Shown here: positions 31,800-32,865 of the stretch, piece after piece
How the letters are laid out: each line of letters begins with the position of its first letter
How positions within the stretch are numbered: the stretch's first letter is position 1
NCBI GenBank assembly: GCA_937926265.1
Contig: CALAZS010000163.1
Coordinates: forward strand, 1-32,865
Reading direction: 5' to 3'
Source of the DNA: an uncultured Gammaproteobacteria bacterium
Lineage (GTDB): Bacteria; Pseudomonadota; Gammaproteobacteria; Chromatiales; Chromatiaceae
Length of the DNA stretch: 32,865 nt
The notes under the pieces: generated by a model
Told to the model about the DNA's origin: nothing
The model's input: only the letters and a program-made list of their open reading frames with translations
The model's database searches: none
Position numbers and translations under genes: made by a program

Positions 31800-32865
31800 G
31801 CACCAGCGCAGCCACATGGCTTAAACGTATCCGGGAACTGGATCTGCCAGACAACATTCGCCTGATGAATGTCTGTGGTGGCCATGAACGCGCCATCTCT
31901 ATGGCAGGTCTCAGAACTGCCCTACCTGGCAACATAGAACTGATTCCGGGTCCAGGCTGCCCTGTCTGTGTATGCCCGGAAGAAGACATTTACCAGGCCA
32001 TACAACTGGCACTGCACGAAAACGTGATCCTGGTTGCATTCGGTGACATGCTGCGGGTACCGGTCAATGTACCCAAAGGTGAAGTACGCTCATTGGAACA
32101 GGCACGCGCAGCCGGTGCAGATGTTCGCCCCGTTGCTTCTCCTCTGGATGTGGTTGAAATAGCCAGGAACGAGCCGGATAAAATCATCGTATTTTTTGCT
32201 GCCGGATTTGAAACCACCACAGCACCTGTTGCTGCGATGATTGCCGAGGGGCTGCCTGATAACCTGCAGATATTGTTATCCGGTCGTTTAACCTGGCCTG
32301 CTGTTGCCATGTTGCTGGAATCCGGTGAACCAGGATTTCAGGCATTGGTTGCTCCGGGACATGTTGCTACCGTTATGGGCGCCGAGGAATGGAGTTTCGT
32401 TACCGACAAGTTCCATATTCCTGCTGCGGTAGCAGGATTTTCACCAGAGAGTCTTTTAGCTGCTACCTATTCTGCACTGCGTCAGTTCATTGAAAAGCGT
32501 ATCTTTCTGGATAACTGTTACCCTGAACTGGTCAAACCCGGTGGTAACAAGGCAGCCAGGCAACAGATGCATCAGGTACTTGATGTAGTCGATGCCAACT
32601 GGCGAGGTATTGGCATTATTCCTGGCTCGGGTTTTGAACTTAAAACCGCTTATGACCAACATAATGCCCGTAAACAGTTCCCTGGTTATGATGAAGAAAA
32701 CCGTCGTCGCAAGGGTCAGATGCCTCCAGGCTGTGATTGCGCCAACGTCGTGCTTGGCAAAAAATATCCGAATGAATGCATCCTGTATGGTGCTGCCTGT
32801 ACTCCCCGCAATCCAATTGGTCCGTGCATGGTTTCTGATGAAGGGGCTTGTCGAATATGGTGGTC
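31796..32865 (+). CDS. hypD: hydrogenase Fe-cofactor assembly protein HypD (3' end cut by window)
   Basis: The ATG at 31796 overlaps the hypB stop, and the frame stays open to the window end (356 codons), so the last residues are missing. HypD carries a [4Fe-4S] cluster and, with HypC, builds Fe(CN)2CO. Family motifs are present: MNVCGGHE (Cys27, His30), GPGCPVCVCPEED (Cys55, Cys58), AAGFETTTAP, PGHV and the C-terminal cluster region with PPGCDCANV, NECILYGAAC and NPIGPCMVS. It is nearly full length for the family. hypE and hypF would be expected beyond. Confidence 0.95.
   Translation, partial: MSTSAATWLKRIRELDLPDNIRLMNVCGGHERAISMAGLRTALPGNIELIPGPGCPVCVCPEEDIYQAIQLALHENVILVAFGDMLRVPVNVPKGEVRSLEQARAAGADVRPVASPLDVVEIARNEPDKIIVFFAAGFETTTAPVAAMIAEGLPDNLQILLSGRLTWPAVAMLLESGEPGFQALVAPGHVATVMGAEEWSFVTDKFHIPAAVAGFSPESLLAATYSALRQFIEKRIFLDNCYPELVKPGGNKAARQQMHQVLDVVDANWRGIGIIPGSGFELKTAYDQHNARKQFPGYDEENRRRKGQMPPGCDCANVVLGKKYPNECILYGAACTPRNPIGPCMVSDEGACRIWW

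Noticed and set aside
1..32865. CRISPR arrays, insertion sequences, prophage or integron
   Set aside because: No regularly spaced direct repeats, transposase or integrase genes were seen; the repeats present are short hairpins and hexamer runs.

Overview
The window looks like a chromosomal segment of a gammaproteobacterium with moderate GC, probably a sulfur- or hydrogen-oxidising lithotroph that also lives at low oxygen. The evidence is an Isp-type [NiFe] hydrogenase operon like those of purple sulfur bacteria and sulfur-oxidising symbionts, a perfect FNR/Anr box, a RegB/RegA redox two-component pair, and the tgt/queA/RND/Kef/OFA gene content. The organism is inferred, not proven.

Left part (1-6400). 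A REP-like inverted-repeat structure sits at the 3' end of tgt. It is followed by tgt and queA (queuosine tRNA modification, minus strand), with a candidate small RNA on the opposite strand between them. A tRNA-Leu(CAA) gene ends 14 bases before a RegB-type sensor kinase, which overlaps its RegA-type regulator. An MsbA-like ABC exporter follows.

Middle (6400-24300). A PAS-GGDEF-EAL protein with a degenerate GGDEF motif overlaps a membrane-anchored thermonuclease-like protein. Next come a small secreted Cys protein, an AT-rich stretch with an untracked 41-residue membrane peptide, a DyP peroxidase preceded by a hairpin that covers its ribosome site, a phosphotransferase-like/P-loop kinase fusion and an acylphosphatase. 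On the minus strand follow a DUF302 protein and an RND efflux operon (adaptor, pentapeptide-repeat protein, permease). A Kef-type antiporter, a DUF502 protein, an OFA-family transporter, an HMA metal-binding protein and a fatty-acid-hydroxylase-family protein come next. Two small envelope genes then end in a bidirectional terminator.

Right part (24270-32865). This is a compact hydrogenase locus. The minus-strand operon is, in transcription order, maturation protease, short HupH/HyaF-like protein, small subunit, Isp1 cytochrome b, Isp2 HdrD-like Fe-S protein, large subunit and a small HupE-like protein. Most of its junctions overlap by 4-8 bases. The divergent plus-strand operon is hypC-hypA-hypB-hypD, with hypD cut by the window edge. 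A single perfect FNR palindrome lies between the two operons at a distance that fits -41.5 for a promoter on each side. Hydrogenase structure, processing and metal-centre assembly would therefore be switched on together when oxygen falls. RegBA is a further plausible redox input.

No stretch above about 300 bases lacks a gene. I saw no CRISPR array, insertion sequence or prophage.
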